Origin: Gabonibacter massiliensis
GTDB lineage: Bacteria; Bacteroidota; Bacteroidia; Bacteroidales; Marinifilaceae
Assembly: GCA_001487125.1 (NCBI GenBank)
Contig: LN913013.1
Location: forward strand, 744,001 to 808,000
Reading direction: 5' to 3'
Length of the DNA: 64,000 nucleotides
Positions 63,366 to 64,000 of the stretch are shown here, piece by piece; positions within the stretch are counted from its first letter, which is position 1; every line of letters begins with the position of its first letter. The notes beneath the pieces were generated by a model. It saw only the letters and a list, made by a program, of their open reading frames with translations. It did no database searches and was not told the origin of the DNA. A program made the position numbers and the translations under genes.

Positions 63366-64000
63366 ATGAAAATATTAGTTACGTATAATATCCCTCATGA
63401 ATCTTTTACAGCCTTGGGTAAAGAACACACGGTAACTTTGCCGGAGGGAGAATTCTTCTCTAAAGAAGAGTTAATAAAAATGGTTCCTGAATACGATGCT
63501 TTATTAGGCATATTCACTCGTCCGATCGATAATGAGATCATTGAAGCCGGCAAGAACCTGAAATTAATCAGCAATTTCGGCGTCGGATTCAATAACATCG
63601 ATATCAAATTCGCCCGCTCGAAAGGTATTGCCGTCTGTAATACGCCCAAAGCCGTCTGTTTCCCGACCGCAGAAATGGCCATGGGACTTATGTTAAGCGT
63701 GGCCCGCAGAATTGCAGAATGCGACCGTCGTTTAAGAGTAGAAAAAGAGAGCATGTGGGGAACCATGAAGAATTTGGGCTACACACTCGAAGGAAGGACA
63801 CTCGGTATCATCGGCATGGGTAACATCGGGAAAACAGTAGCCCAGATGGCGTCCGTTTTTCGGATGAAAGTGATCTATCACAATCGTCGTACTACCGTCG
63901 AAGGGTATGAAAAAGTGGATCTGGACACGCTTTTACAAAGATCCGACTTCATTTCCATCCATACGCCTCTTACCGATGACACCCGGCACATGATCGGGAA
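63366..64000 (+). CDS. D-isomer-specific 2-hydroxyacid dehydrogenase, cut by the window edge
   Basis: About 211 codons are visible from the ATG at 63366; the 3' end lies beyond the window. The substrate-domain half reads LLGIFTRPIDNEIIEAGKNLKLISNFGVGFNNIDIKFARSKGIAVCNTPKAV. The Rossmann dinucleotide motif GMGNIG is at residues 150-155, followed by HNRRTT and SDFISIHTPLTDDTRHMIG. This fits the glyoxylate/hydroxypyruvate reductase or D-glycerate dehydrogenase branch; exact substrate cannot be fixed without the missing C-terminal catalytic His. Probably cotranscribed with tsaD or from a nearby promoter. Confidence 0.88.
   Translation, partial: MKILVTYNIPHESFTALGKEHTVTLPEGEFFSKEELIKMVPEYDALLGIFTRPIDNEIIEAGKNLKLISNFGVGFNNIDIKFARSKGIAVCNTPKAVCFPTAEMAMGLMLSVARRIAECDRRLRVEKESMWGTMKNLGYTLEGRTLGIIGMGNIGKTVAQMASVFRMKVIYHNRRTTVEGYEKVDLDTLLQRSDFISIHTPLTDDTRHMIG

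Overview
The window looks like chromosome of a gut Bacteroidales, most likely Odoribacteraceae (Butyricimonas/Odoribacter-like). Reasons: four SusC/SusD outer-membrane uptake loci whose SusC proteins all carry an STN signalling domain, ECF sigma/FecR pairs beside them, lipoproteins of the DUF4843, PKD-like and FAS1 types, promoters of the Bacteroidetes form (TTTG-N19-TAnnTTTG), and AT-rich intergenic DNA. The genus is inferred from this gene content and was not tested by any search.

Left part (1-20080): two paralogous uptake loci lie as mirror images. Locus A (minus strand, 1-8563) and locus B (plus strand, 11477-20080) each run FecR anti-sigma, SusC, SusD, DUF4843 lipoprotein, PKD-like lipoprotein; the last gene of A runs off the left edge. 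Between them are a single ECF sigma gene (9812-10423), a small lipoprotein, a cupin, and a scar with two gene remnants (10838-11334). A and B share the promoter-like element GTCAC-N11-GGGTC ahead of fecR, which suggests that one sigma factor drives both.

Middle (20081-24206): an ABC ATPase and a GldF/GldG-like fusion permease with visibly more G/C at third codon positions than the neighbours, then an orphan ECF sigma gene with a near-ideal housekeeping promoter.

24207-42607: two tandem minus-strand loci. Locus D (42607 to 34421) is sigma, FecR, SusC, SusD, FAS1 lipoprotein, small beta-sandwich lipoprotein. Locus C (34350 to 24535) has the same order plus an M64-family secreted metallopeptidase between sigma and FecR. 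No glycoside hydrolase accompanies any of the four loci, so peptides, glycopeptides or cofactors are at least as likely as polysaccharides as cargo.

Right part (42674-64000): mostly housekeeping or envelope genes. These are two divergent small exported proteins, an M3 lipoprotein dipeptidase, an RND tripartite efflux operon, a pair of exported TldD/PmbA proteins, a bactofilin, ornithine aminotransferase, TamB, TsaD, and a D-2-hydroxyacid dehydrogenase cut by the right edge.

The most interesting signal is regulatory. At all four susC genes the start codon is overlapped, at exactly the same offset, by a Bacteroidetes -7 box (TAnnTTTG) on the opposite strand. In the fecR-susC gap behind it lies a hairpin oriented for that antisense strand, with a clear U-tract in loci B and D. 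This predicts a family of short cis-antisense RNAs, DonS-like, at every uptake locus in the window.
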